A stretch of DNA of 64,000 nt from Glycine soja (GCF_004193775.1 NC_041018.1:34416913-34480912); one strand, 5' to 3'; shown: positions 10,922 to 21,512, numbered from the stretch's first letter. Made by a program: numbers and translations. Notes: generated from the sequence alone by a model not told the origin.

Positions 10922-11158
10922 GTAATCAATTACCAAATTAGTGTAATCGATTACACAAAGCTTTTGTGTGAAAGGATGTGACTCTTCACATTTGAATTTG
11001 AATTTCAACGTTCAAAGGCACTGGTAATCGATTACCAAAACATTGTAATCGATTACAGCTTTTTGAAATTTATTGGAACGTTGTAAATTCAATTTGAAAA
11101 CTTTTTCAAAACAATTTTGCTATTGGTAATCGATTACAACAATCTGGTAATCGATTAC
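10922..11158. promoter_or_regulatory. Three paired GTAATCGATTAC dyads
   Basis: 12-mers start at 10922 and 10943, 11024 and 11045, 11126 and 11147. Spacing is 21 bp in every pair, and the pairs repeat every 102 bp. Only 10922 deviates (GTAATCAATTAC). Confidence 0.7.
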
Positions 11159-11235
11159 CAGAGAGTAAAAACTCTTTGGTAAAAGGTTTTGTCAAAAACT
11201 CATGTGCTATTCAAAGTTTTGAAAAACTTTTTAAT

Positions 11236-11510
11236 ACTTATCTTGATTGAGTCTTCTATTCATTCTTGAATCTTGAGTCTTGAATCTTGATCTTGATTCT
11301 TGAGATCTTGAACCTTGAATCTTGATTCTTGACTCTAGACTTTCTTCTTGAGTCTTGAATTCTTCTTTATTCTTATCTTGAACTCTTGACTTATTCTTGA
11401 TTCACTTGAGTTGTTCTTTGATTGATCTTTGATCAACTTGAGTTGTTCTTTGATTGATCTTTGATTCACTTGAGTTATTCTTTGATTGATCTTTGAGCTT
11501 TTTGTCATCA
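11236..11510. repeat. Degenerate TTGAATCTTGA and 34-bp tandem repeats
   Basis: TCTTGA-rich units run from 11236 to about 11395. Three copies of a unit of about 34 bp containing ACTTGAGTTGTTCTTTGATT follow (about 11400-11500). They lie inside the LTR, close to its outer end. Confidence 0.75.
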
Positions 11511-12011
11511 CCTTTGTCATCATCTTTTGTTATCATCAAAACACCTTTGAATCACCTTTGATTCACTATGAAGTTTTGCTTCTACAATCTCCCTCTTTTT
11601 GATGATGACAACTTCTAAAATCAAGAAACACACTTTTTTCTAGTCGATCACTCTCATAAATTCTTCCCCTTTGTTTTTGAATTTATGTTTATCTTAAAAT
11701 TAAATTAATTACTCATGTGAGTTCTTGATTTAATCTCATTTCTCTCCCCCTTTGGCATCAACAAAAAGCCAAAGTGCGTATCAAAATTTAAGTATGCAAA
11801 TATAACTAAACATTCATTCAGCATTCATGAAGTAAGAGCCATGAAGCAACAATCATAAATAGATTAACTATGAAATCCACATAGTCAAATAACATACTTG
11901 TTCAACCATACCATGCAAATAAGGAAATAGTAAATTGTGTTCAAATACCATAATAATATAGCCAAAATACAAGGCTGAAAATCAAAGTACTAATAATATT
12001 AAAATATAATT

Positions 12012-12830
12012 CTAAGATGATGGTGGCGACGGTGGTGGAAGATCAAAGCTTGACCGGATGTAAGATACATCTTCAACCTTTGTCATTCTTGACTCCATTT
12101 CATTGAAGCGTATATCCACTTGCAATTCCAAGGTATCAAACCTTTCTCCAACAAAGGTTTTGAAGACTATCAAACCTTTCCATAATCTTTGAAAGAAGAG
12201 ATGAATCTTCTCCTTCATGTCCTTCTTCACCAACATTTCTAGCACCCTTCTTCACCCAAGAGCCATCATGCACCTTTATATAACCAAAGGATGCTATGAC
12301 TGAAGCGCCTATAAGGAATGATCTCTTGATTGGAACATAAGGTTCAGAATCAAGAGGGATGTTGAAGTGTTGAAGGAAAAGGGTAACAAGATGAGGATAA
12401 AGCAATGGGGCATTCAATCGCAATGCCTTATGCATGTGATATCTAACAAGGTGTGCCCAATCAATTTGTAAACCTTTATGAAAGGCCCACATGACAATGA
12501 AATCTTCTTCAAAAACTTGAGCAAGGTTTGAAGATCTAGGGAGTAAGATACGAACAATAAGATAATGCAGAATGCAGCTCTCAAAAGCCAATGAACCGGC
12601 AAGAAGTCTTCCGGTCATATCCGCTTGGTTAGTCCATAATTTGTAAAAGATAGAATGCCTCCACAAAATTTTGAGGAAAAAACAACATTCTTGTTTGAAA
12701 AAATTTGGCACCTCGAAAGCGACCCTTTGACAATCCAAAAAACCAAATATTGGGCAATCGACATACTAAAAACCAAGAGGGATTGATATCAAATGTCCAA
12801 CTGGCCAGCCACTGAGCCACATCATAAATC
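12012..12830 (-). pseudogene. Transposase_32-like ORF, 5'-truncated
   Basis: The longest open part (12738-12136) reads through TNQADMTGRLLAGSLAFES, QIDWAHLVRYHMHKALRLN, APLLYPHLVTLFLQHF and IGASVIASFGYIK. It lines up block by block with the broken ORF at 6334-7488. A second frame (12245-12012) supplies the heptad-rich tail (RFDTLELQVDIRF) and the end FDLPPPSPPSS, so one frameshift separates them. The N-terminal third is lost at the truncation near 12832. Confidence 0.7.
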
Positions 12831-12832
12831 AG

Positions 12833-14014
12833 TCCAGAATTGTAAAGTACGAATAATCACATATATGGGCAAAATTAACAAGTGATTAATGTGCATGAAT
12901 TAAGGACAACTTATGTAAATCACTGCTAATTCAACAATGAATTAGCACCCGAAACATCCCTTAGCATTGTTATGTTATAGATGTTATATATACAAAATTA
13001 ATGTCTAACTAACATTTCTTTAATTTTAATTACTTTACTTACATTATAGCTTTAAAATAAATAATCATGCCTATAAAAATCTGGTTTAACATTATACTAA
13101 TTATTATCATAAAAAAATTAAACTAATATTTAGCTTAAAAAACATTGCACATTAAACTAGTATGAAAGTAATAATAGTACAATGCTTTTATTAAAAATAA
13201 ATCATGTATTATACTTTATAGTTTAACTTTATAATAATAAAATAACACAATTTTATATAATTGGTTTAATTTATATTGAATAAAAAACCATTTAATAATT
13301 TAATTTTTGAAGACACGCATGAATGTGTGTGTGTGAATTTAGAATCTCCACTACACACATGCATAGTCACACAAACCCAGCTTTTCTAACCAAGGAGATT
13401 TTTTTTTTTTCAAATCAGCCAAAATGAAACATATTGAAAACATATTAGGTACCAGAGATACCCCAAAGTACATAAAAAAAAAAAAAAAAACACAAAACAA
13501 AATACACAACCATAGGGTAAGGCATCCATACACTAGATACCAATACCAAACCCTCCCACCAATAAGTATTACACTTAAAGCATATTATCCCACACCAAGC
13601 TTCGGTGAAAGCCTACCAATGCATAGGCTTGATAATTGATAAATGCCTTCCCATGATATGAGTGAAGAAAAAAAAAATACCTTAAGTCTTCTTTTACAAC
13701 ACTGAAAGAGAAGAAAAAAAATCATTAGACACTCAGGACAAGCTTGAATATTCTCTCCAAGCAAACAGAAATTAACATTTAGAATTGTTAACACTTGTGT
13801 AAGAAACATAATAGAATAAGATCATCAACTAAAATACAACACAAGCATTTCCCTTCTCTCCAAGCACATGGCAACGACCTACTTACATAAGCTTAACTCA
13901 CCAATTAGCACAAGTAAAGCAAGCAAGAAAAAAACCCAAGCAGAAATTACTATATATATGTATTAAATAATGTTTATCTACAGGCTATAATATTAATATT
14001 ATCAATCTTAAGTC

Positions 14015-14018
<4 letters not shown>
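12833..14018. other. AT-rich, no gene recognised
   Basis: No coding frame or repeat that I can support. A T-run, an A-run and short homopolymers (13399-13490) explain the small apparent ORFs here. Confidence 0.5.

Positions 14019-14051
<33 letters not shown>
14019..14051. repeat. (AT)n microsatellite
   Basis: About 16 AT units. Confidence 0.9.
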
Positions 14052-14054
<3 letters not shown>

Positions 14055-14752
14055 TTCCAGATCCAAAAAACTTAGTAACATATAACCTTATGGAGACATT
14101 TCTATGGAACCACATGAAGGCAAAGATACTAGAGGATGAAAAATAACATGTTCGTTTGTTACGATCATTTTCTCGTATTTCTTTCTGTACAAATTCATCA
14201 TCTTCATCCTCAAATTCTACCTCAAGAAACTTAAATTTTGTTAGTGAGCAAGACAATCAGACCCACGAGGTCACTCCAAAACATAATCTCTTTGATGAAG
14301 AAGTTCGATTTGAGGAGATAAACCAAAATATGGATGATTGGAGTATTCCAGAAATCCCTCAAGACACACTGTATGTTCCTGAGACAATCAAGGATAAATA
14401 CAGTTTTGATTATGTAATTAAGACGGTAGAAAATAATATATATATATTGAAATAAAAGATAATGTGTTGGCTTAAAAGAGCCTTCAAGAGTTCTAAGAGA
14501 CATCATTAATAATATTACATCTTTCCATTTATCAGCACAAAACACAAGCTTCTATAAGATATTACTTAAAGCATATATCTCCTGAAGGACAATCATAGGA
14601 AGCACACCTGTAGTCAATCAGGGAGTCCAAAAGTACAAGGAGAAAATTTTTAATATTGAACTCCTTAGATAATTCTAATAAAACCCCCGCCACATCCCTA
14701 TATGAAAAGGAATTTAATATATCATAAATATAAATAAAGAAAAGACAAACTT
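14052..14752. other. Possible further gene fragments, unassigned
   Basis: Plus-strand 14156-14455 is open and protein-like (serine run, then FDEEVRFEEINQNMDDWSIP and PETIKDKYSFDYVI). The minus strand has short stretches such as LLDSLIDYR ending at a GT (near 14605) and DKWKDVILLMMSLRT (near 14530). I cannot name a family for any of them. They adjoin the captured-fragment string and may be part of it. Confidence 0.3.
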
Positions 14753-14907
14753 ATTTCCTCCGGGGCAAGCAAATCAGTGATTTCTTCATTATACAATTCC
14801 AAAAAGGTGACCTTCACACTGTACTCAGCATTCTGGCTCTCAAATGTGTCAAAAATCTGCTTGACAGCCCTAGGAATAACTCCAGCTCCTGGAGGCAACT
14901 CTCCATT
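14753..14907 (-). pseudogene. Kinesin-5 motor-domain exon fragment
   Basis: Minus-strand frame [20 protein letters not shown], then [19 protein letters not shown]. This is the motor-core region of plant kinesin-5 (BimC/KRP125 type), including the conserved [15 protein letters not shown] helix. It stops at the position of an exon end. Upstream, the usual CTYTMEGG segment is replaced by a different protein sequence, so this is a fused fragment and not part of a kinesin gene. Confidence 0.75.
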
Positions 14908-15023
14908 TGAAGCCAACTTTTCACCTTTCTCCGATCCAACAAATGAAACGTCTAGATTAATTGCACCATCTGCTTTAGCATAGAAGACTACTTTGTACTT
15001 CTGCCCTTTCTCAATATTCTATT
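14908..15023 (-). pseudogene. Alpha-L-arabinofuranosidase-like exon fragment
   Basis: The frame [20 protein letters not shown] then [17 protein letters not shown] resembles the carbohydrate-binding segment of plant alpha-L-arabinofuranosidases (KYKVVFYV, LDVS, VGSDG, LAS pattern). It runs in frame straight into the kinesin-5 fragment. The family assignment is from memory of the pattern and is moderate. Confidence 0.5.
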
Positions 15024-15065
15024 TAGAATAATTAGAAATGATCAGAAATAATATTTCAAGACAAA

Positions 15066-15630
15066 GTTGGGTTGTATCCCCTAAGAAGGAAAGCCAGCAA
15101 CACCATAAGCATAATCTGGAGAGGACTGCTAGATTATCAACATGTGAAACGATAAGGTCTATTGAATTTAATAACCCTCCATTTAAAAAGAACACCAGTT
15201 GGAAATAATGTTAGAAAAAAAAATTATGCAGATGAAAGAATCATATATATGTTGCATAGAAAATAATCATCAATGATATTCCAACATGTGACAATCTGAG
15301 TGGTAACAAAGATTCTAAGACTCTTGGATATTTTAGCCATCTCCTTATATAGCATAGCGACAAGTTTTTGTACCAAGAGAAATGGTATAGGTAGGTAACC
15401 CCCAAAATTTATGAGAAAGGTCACCGTTATTCCCTACTCACAAAATCGACCGATAGTATAGTAAGCACATCAAACAACAGGTAGATTTCATGAATGCTCA
15501 GAGAGAGATTTAGAGTTTAGAAAGGGAAAAGAAAAAAGAGAATGACTGACCGAAACCAGTGCAGTGAATGGTGATGTTCTAACCGAGAATTGGCTTGGGA
15601 CCGGTGCCAGGCCTCAACAACTGCTTGTTC
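15066..15630 (-). pseudogene. FKBP12 prolyl isomerase fragment with introns
   Basis: Three exon pieces in order on the minus strand. The first, 15630-15551, reads KQLLRPGTGPKP, a stop where Gln is expected, then ITIHCTGFG with a GT donor. The second, from 15433 after an AG, reads GNNGDLSHKFW. The third, 15125 to about 15066 after an AG, reads SSPDYAYGVAGFPS, a stop where Trp is expected, then GIQPN. FKBP12 is a cytosolic peptidyl-prolyl isomerase. The middle of the FK506-binding fold is missing or scrambled. Retained introns show capture from genomic DNA rather than from mRNA. Confidence 0.75.
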
Positions 15631-15734
15631 CCCTTTCCTGCTTGCTTACTTTCTTTTGATTCTCTTCCTCTCCTTTCTCGTCTACTATGCTTACTCCTTT
15701 AGCTCCGCCGCTCTTCTTATATATTCCCTTCTTC

Positions 15735-15884
15735 TCGATGTAGTTTTTGAGAGAAGTGTATGCGGCAGATCGATTGGAATAGAGGACATGGCTGGTAGAG
15801 GCCAAGGCGATGGCATCAGAGAAGTGGTGAATTGCCGCCAGAGGAGAAGGTTGCGTTGCCTTTGGCTTTGGCTCCGTCGACCAT
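15735..15884 (-). pseudogene. Hop/STI1 co-chaperone first-exon fragment
   Basis: On the minus strand the ATG at 15884 gives MVDGAKAKGNATFSSGG. After a frameshift it continues HFSDAIALASTSHVLYSNRS and AAYTSLKNY. This is the first TPR repeat of plant Hop/STI1, the Hsp70-Hsp90 organising protein. It heads a string of four fragments, all transcribed in the same direction. Confidence 0.7.
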
Positions 15885-16834
15885 AGGGTTTAGGTGAATG
15901 AATTTTATTTGATGAAGTGAAAAAAAAAAAGAGAGAAGAGGAGGGCTAATAGAAAACGCAAAGTACAACTAGAGAGATACTAGAGAGTTCTCAGGATGCA
16001 AGAAGAGGGGTTTTAGAATGGTCTGCCAGCAACACTACTTGTTTGGAAATCCAACCAATACAAGGAAATATAGAAATTATATTTTAAATTTATAAATTCA
16101 ATATACAGACAAAACAAAATAAATCAGTAAAAAAAATCAAGTATTTACCTGGAAAAAAGATAAAAGATAATAAGAATATGTATTTAATAAACTAGGAAGA
16201 GTGTATCTTTTCTCTTTTATGATTGGAAGGGTGTATTCAATTTGCACATTTTAATCTATTATTTATTATCTAAACAAATGATTTTGTCAGGTTAAATAAC
16301 ACATAGCATTATTCATATTCTCACTAAATTATAATTACATAATAATTATATATGTACCTCGTCCAGTCCAAATAAAAATATATAATTTTTTAATTTTTAT
16401 GAATTTTATATTAAAATAAGTTGGTATAACTAAAATAAAAACATGTAAGCTATTCCAAATAAAAATATGTAAACTTATATAAAATAGAATTAATTATTTA
16501 AAAAAATTGTAAAATTAATATAAATTTATTAATTATTATTCGATTAGTGTTTATGTATATGTATAACAAGTAATAAATATTTATTTGTATCTAGTTATAT
16601 TTATCATCTAATTATAATTCATATAAATCAATATTCTTAAATATATAAATTAAGATTATAATAACAATATTTGAAATTATAATTAATAATTTAAATTATG
16701 GGATAAAATTATTTTTAAATTGAAATGATATAATTAGATAAAAAAAATTAAATATATACAAATAAAGATAAAAGAAAAGGATAAATTAATGGAGAGATAT
16801 ATTTTTTAGTTAGTTGTAATATTTTTACATCAAA
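15885..16834. other. AT-rich, no gene recognised
   Basis: AT content rises sharply after about 16030. No frame or repeat boundary is supported. Confidence 0.5.
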
Positions 16835-16876
16835 CATGTATTAGCATAAAGTCCTAACCAACTGAGCTAATAAGCC
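16835..16876 (-). repeat. tRNA-Ile-like 5' half
   Basis: On the minus strand, GGCTTATTAGCTCAGTTGGT followed by TAGGACTTTATGCTAATACATG. This matches the acceptor, D-arm (A box) and anticodon-loop region of plant tRNA-Ile(AAU). No T arm or B box follows, so it is a relic, perhaps a SINE head, and not a working tRNA gene. Confidence 0.5.
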
Positions 16877-17429
16877 AACTATGTTATAAAATAATTAATG
16901 TCTTTATATATAACACTAAAATTTCTAATGTATATTTAATACACACATAAGTTTGCATAATAAATTTTGTAACAAATAATTTTGATCTATTAATGTATTT
17001 TTTTACATAATTATAATCCAAACGTATTGCGAATCCATAAAGGCCTTACGGATTGACAATCTGTATGGCTATTACAGATTCCACAAAACAATTGCCTATT
17101 GTACACTAAAGTCATATATTGGGCCTTGATTAAGTTTCAACCAATCATTAGTGTATATGTTGCACTAAAGTGATATTGGACATTGATTGAGCCTTGTTGA
17201 GTTTCAATCAATCATTAGTGCATATGTTAGACTAAAGTCATATTGAAAAATGGTGATTGTATAAGTTTCATATTGAACCTTAATAAATCATTATTGGGCC
17301 TTGGTTAGTGAATATGTTAAATTATGACTTAATTGTAGGATTTGTCCCCCTATTTTACCTATTTCACCCAATCAATTTCCTTATTTTTTTAATTCATTAT
17401 CTAAGTTTGTTGATTTTGACCATTGAATG

Positions 17430-17800
17430 TTAACTTTTAAGCGTTGACTAGACTAGAAAGTTGATCAATATTTTCTTAAAAAATATGAACTTAAGAAAAT
17501 ACTTGAGGAAGGACTAGAATCATGGTCACTGGAGTGAGTGACACACTCCTTTACCACTGCACGTACATACCCATTTAAATATTTGGTGCAAAATATAATA
17601 TTAATATAAGTTTTATGTAAAAATTTATATTAACATTATATTTTGAATAAAATATTAAAATGAGCACCTAAGTGTAGTGGTAAAAGAGTGTGTTTCTCAC
17701 TCAAGACCATGGTTCTAGTCCTTTTTGAAACATTTTTAGATTTCTTATTTTTTAAGAAAATGTTGGTCAACTTTCTAGTTTAGTTAACATTTATTGGGAT
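17430..17800. mobile_element. Fold-back element (long inverted repeat)
   Basis: The left arm (about 17430-17610) and right arm (about 17625-17800) are inverted copies around a short loop near 17617, at roughly three-quarters identity. Landmarks are ACTAGAAAGTTGA / TCAACTTTCTAGT and GGACTAGAATCATGG / CCATGGTTCTAGTCC. The arms contain tRNA-promoter-like phrases (GTAGTGGTAAAAGAG, GGTTCTAGTCC). It could form a long hairpin RNA. Confidence 0.65.
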
Positions 17801-18500
17801 GTATTTAGTGCACATGTTGTACTAAAGTCAAATTGGATATTCATCCATAAATTTCATTTACACCATATTGAACCTTAATGAATAATTAGTGTTAAACTTA
17901 TGACTTATATTTTAAACTACTTAATTTTATAAAATTTGATTATAACATATTTTCATAATATAAAAGCGTATTTATTTATAGTAATTTTTAAATACTTATA
18001 TATAATAAACAATTGTTTTGTACAAACACAAATTAAAAGACTATTGATAAACATGATTTATTTATCTTAATCAAATAATGTAAATATTGGTTTCGTAATT
18101 TTATTAAAAATTATCATAGTATAATTAAAAATATTATATACTTATCATTTATAAAATATTGTAAATATTGGTTTGTAAATTTAAAAATATTACTAATATA
18201 TTAATTTCAATACTTTTCAAGTACAAAATGTATTTAAGTATATTATATATTTATTATGACCTATAATAAATTAAAAATTTAGTTTCTAAATATTTTTAGA
18301 AAAACATTCGGTCATTAATTCGGTCGCCATAATATATTGTGTTTAATCAGACTGTTTCTGATGGCATGTAGGTTCCTTTCCCCTCTTACTCCAGCTAGCA
18401 ATCTTAATAAGTTCTTTTTATTTCACTTTCCTATTATGTGTGGCTAATGAAGTTATTTCCACGATAAAAGAATGACAAAATATGTAACTTCACATGTCCC
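17801..18500. other. AT-rich, nothing recognised
   Basis: No gene or repeat boundary seen before the E2F-like exon piece. Confidence 0.45.
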
Positions 18501-18581
18501 TTGACAAAAAAGTTCATCAATTTGGTCAAACATGCAGAGAATGATATTCTTGACCTAAATAAAGCAGCAAAAACTTTGGAG
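18501..18581 (+). pseudogene. E2F DNA-binding-domain exon fragment
   Basis: Frame LTKKFINLVKHAENDILDLN, then KAAKTLE, followed by a GT donor. This is the start of the winged-helix DNA-binding domain of E2F transcription factors (LTKKFI..L...DGILDLN.AA..L.V). Neighbouring E2F exons (the QKRRIYDITNVLEG part) are absent. It lies about 170 bp from a palindromic repeat array typical of transposon subterminal regions, so it is probably a captured exon. Confidence 0.7.
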
Positions 18582-18744
18582 GTCACTCTTTTTTTTCCAA
18601 AAAATATTGCGATCGAAATATCTGATATTTATTCTTCCTCTATTATACATGAACTATTGCAAAAAGAGCTTTCGACAACCATTTTTTGACACATTTAAAG
18701 ACAGTTTTGAATCATCTTTGAAGCCAATATTGTGGAAAGTCAAA

Positions 18745-19130
18745 ACTTTTCACGACGGTTCTTAAAAAATCGTTTTAAAAGAGCTATCATTCTAAGACGA
18801 TTTTTAGGCAAATAACCTTCTTAGAATGGTCACATTCTAACATGGTTTTCACTAAAAATTGAAAGTTGAAAATTAAAAATTAAAAAAAAAATCCGTTTTA
18901 GAATGTATTTTTTTTAAAAGTTAAAAATTGAGAATTTTAAGACGATTTATCTAAAAATCGTCTTAGAATGTTTACAATCTAAAACAGTTTTTCAAATAAC
19001 CATCTTAGAATATTTTTTTAAATTAAAATAAAATGAGAATTCTAAGATGATTTTCTCAAAAACTGTCTTAGAATGTAGACATTCTAAGACGATTTTTCAG
19101 ATAACCGTCTTAAAATGTATTTTTTTAAAA
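18745..19130. repeat. Palindromic CTAAGACG subterminal-type array
   Basis: Repeated imperfect inverted units such as ATTCTAAGACGATTTTT..ACCGTCTTAGAATG occur at least six times. Such arrays sit in the subterminal regions of plant CACTA elements. No CACTA terminus could be located for this one. Confidence 0.6.
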
Positions 19131-20229
19131 AAAATATTTAAAACAATTAAAATAATGAATTTGAGTATAAAATAATATGATAATTATGTCCTTTTGAAAA
19201 ATAATAATAACTTTAGAGATAATATACAATAATCGGAAAAAAAAAATCTACATGAAAAATTATAGTTATAATAGAGAATTGAAAAAAATCAATGGAAATC
19301 CTTGCCTAATTAATCAATAAATGTTGTTGAAAACTAAAAAGTAATATTAAATAGAAAACGATCATTTTTAACATTGCCTTTTCAATGAACTAGTAGGTGT
19401 AAGTGTAACTGATATAAGTCATATCAAATTCAAAGTTACTACATATACACCAATGGGTATTTTCTCGTAAATGAAACCAAAACCAACCTCAAATGTTTTT
19501 TGGATCTCTTTTTCAATCAAAGAAACTAGACAATCATAAGGAATTTTAATATAGAGGAACTATCATACATGGAAGATACATATTCATATTCATAATATTG
19601 TATCCCTAATTCTTTAATCATTTGAAAAAGTATGTAAAATATGTTCTATCTTGGTAACAATACCATTAAACTTACATTGTTAACTAAATGGATCATTATT
19701 ATCTTAAAAAGTAAATATTCTATGTCACTCAAATTAAGCTCATAATTTAGCGGTAAACTGCACTTGATCGTCATATTCCCTCTGCTTGACACCATTTCTT
19801 TCCAGAGTCTGTTTTGAAATCAAGCGCTTTGGAAAGTACGGAACCAGCTGAAATAGGACAAATAAACTCGCATTCACCACATTGATTGGAAATGAACAAA
19901 AATGTTATCAATACAATTGAAAAACTAACTATTTGATAAATAAAACAGACAAAGCAGGACAAGTCAGGTATCAATTCTAATCATTAAAGGCTTGTTTGTG
20001 TTTCTGTTTATAGTGAGCAACAACCCACCACTTTGTGTTTGTTACTTTCAATAATTAGTTTCATGCATATACAGAACAAATAGGCCATAACTAAATGCAT
20101 AAAAGAGAAACAATATGAGAAAATAACGACTCTGCTACCAAGACATAAAGCACTCAATAGCATAGCAGGGACAAAAATTAGTAATAAATATTAGCATACT
20201 CAATAGATATACGGATGTAATGGGACAGG
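19131..20229. other. No gene; one weak exon-like stretch
   Basis: On the minus strand about 19845-19740, an AG-preceded open stretch reads LVPYFPKRLISKQTLERN then GVKQREYDDQVQFTAKL before a stop. It looks protein-like but I cannot assign it. The rest is AT-rich. Confidence 0.35.
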
Positions 20230-21512
20230 ATCAAATTCAATTGATGCTAAGTGTCAAACTTAGAAAAATTAAACCTTTTAATAACTTTTTACAAAAACTA
20301 ATTTTATAAATCCAACCATAGCATTAAAAGTTCACAAAATTTTGTACAATTTAAAAACTAGTTGATTAAATTTTGTAAAAATCGATTAAGCAATTAGTGA
20401 CTCAAATCAAATCTTGTTCATTGATTAACTACAAGTATAAACTAAAAGGAATTAACTACAAAGCAAGGATGATGAAGGTTAAGAAAACAAACGCTTGAAG
20501 TTGTGAGATGGTGTTGTGAAGAGTTAAGAAACGTATTGGGGGCTTTGTTTGCCAAAAATACTCTTAATGTAATCTTAATAGATTTTCTCTTTTAACATTA
20601 ATATAATTATTACCTGTATCTACTAGTCTATTCTAACCAAGATCCCCCGAGTGAAAAAACCTAAATAACTTAATATCGTTCCTAGTCCCTTGGTTATTGA
20701 TTATTGAATGATTTGCATTAAGAGCAAAGATGCATGAATAGGCTAAAGAAGACCACTCCATCCCTAGATATGACTCACTTTAGATATTCTTCCCAAGTTC
20801 TTAACATACAAACATTATATTAAAAGATAGTTTAAAATCATTACATCAAAGAGAGTTTAATATGCAGAGCTTCCAACAAAGGGTGGTTTTAGCCTCTCAT
20901 TGTCATGAGAGACTTACAAATATAAAAGTGGGATGAAAGGGAAGGAAATGGATTGAAACGGATCGGCCAGAGCTCTGAAAATGAATTTTCCTTGCACTGG
21001 CTTCATTGTTTTCCTTTGCTTTTTTGTTCCTCTACTTGGTTTTCTTCATTGCTAAGGAAACAAATGTTTAGTTTCCTTTTTATATGTATTAGGATTGGCC
21101 AATCAGAACTCTTTTGTGCACTTAGCGCGACACTTGCGCCGAGCGCGCTTGTATAGCTGGATCAAGTGGTCGCGCGCTAAGGGCAGGATGTGCGCTTGCT
21201 CACGACAATTTTCTTTCAATGTGGCTTCTTACGCTTAGCAGCTTGCTTGGGTTGAGCGGTTTGGACTCGCTAAGCGATGAGGTCATGCTTACTTCAGTTT
21301 ATGAATCCTCTTCCAGGCCTCTGCTACAACTCCGCACAAAATATAACAAGAATTATTCTAAAAATCATTAACTTTAGCATCTTCTGGATAAAAACTCAAA
21401 AGAAGCTAAGTTCCTATTTTCTTAACACAAAATAAGAAATAAAAGAGAAGAAAAATGAGATAATTTCTATGTGATTTCAGTATACAAATAAACATATGCA
21501 TAACACTTATCA
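20230..21512. repeat. LTR-like repeat with CGCTTAGC motifs
   Basis: A non-coding block resembling in layout the element at 22518-23932. It has a TTATCA end near 21512 and a motif-rich stretch (21115-21275) with GCACTTAGCGCG, GCGCGCTAAGGG, TACGCTTAGCAGC and CGCTAAGCGATG. The boundaries are not fixed because no target-site duplication was found. Confidence 0.45.

Larger units (their letters stand above)
9867..11586 (-). repeat. 3' LTR of the minus-strand element
   Basis: It carries three dyad pairs and, toward lower coordinates, a TATA box and a transcribed-type region with a degenerate repeat of phrases like GATGTACCCTCC (10195-10330) and of AGGCGGTTAGTCC (10400-10600). Its sequence differs from the LTR at 3560, but the layout is the same. 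Confidence 0.7.
9867..12832 (-). mobile_element. Truncated minus-strand LTR element
   Basis: Read on the minus strand: an extra ORF (12830-12012), a polypurine tract (AAAAAGAGGGAGA, just above 11587) and a 1720-bp LTR (11586 down to 9867; TGTAGAAG..CCAACA). The LTR abuts GTCGT at 9862-9866, a candidate target site. The 5' LTR and everything upstream of the ORF are missing; similarity to the first element's ORF stops near 12832. It inserted into the CACTA sequence that starts at 9355. Confidence 0.75.

Noticed and set aside
3744..11158. Regularly spaced palindromic repeats as a CRISPR-like array
   Set aside because: The units are paired 12-mers at 20-21 bp inside LTRs of a plant genome, with no cas genes and no unique spacers of constant length.
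14753..14907. Kinesin-5 motor piece as the missing motor of the 36-61 kb kinesin-like gene
   Set aside because: Both are on the minus strand, but the motor must lie at higher coordinates than the tail. This piece is 21 kb on the wrong side, is from a different kinesin family, and is fused to unrelated exons.
16835..16876. Functional tRNA gene
   Set aside because: No T arm, B box, acceptor 3' strand or terminator. Only the 5' half is present.
19771..19974. Minus-strand 67-codon frame as a gene
   Set aside because: Hydrophobic AT-rich translation without family match. A competing frame in the same place is more exon-like, but is also unassigned.
20230..21512. Complete LTR or solo element with defined ends
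   Set aside because: A TTATCA end is plausible at 21512, but no matching 5-bp duplication or TG start could be found. It is reported only as a repeat.
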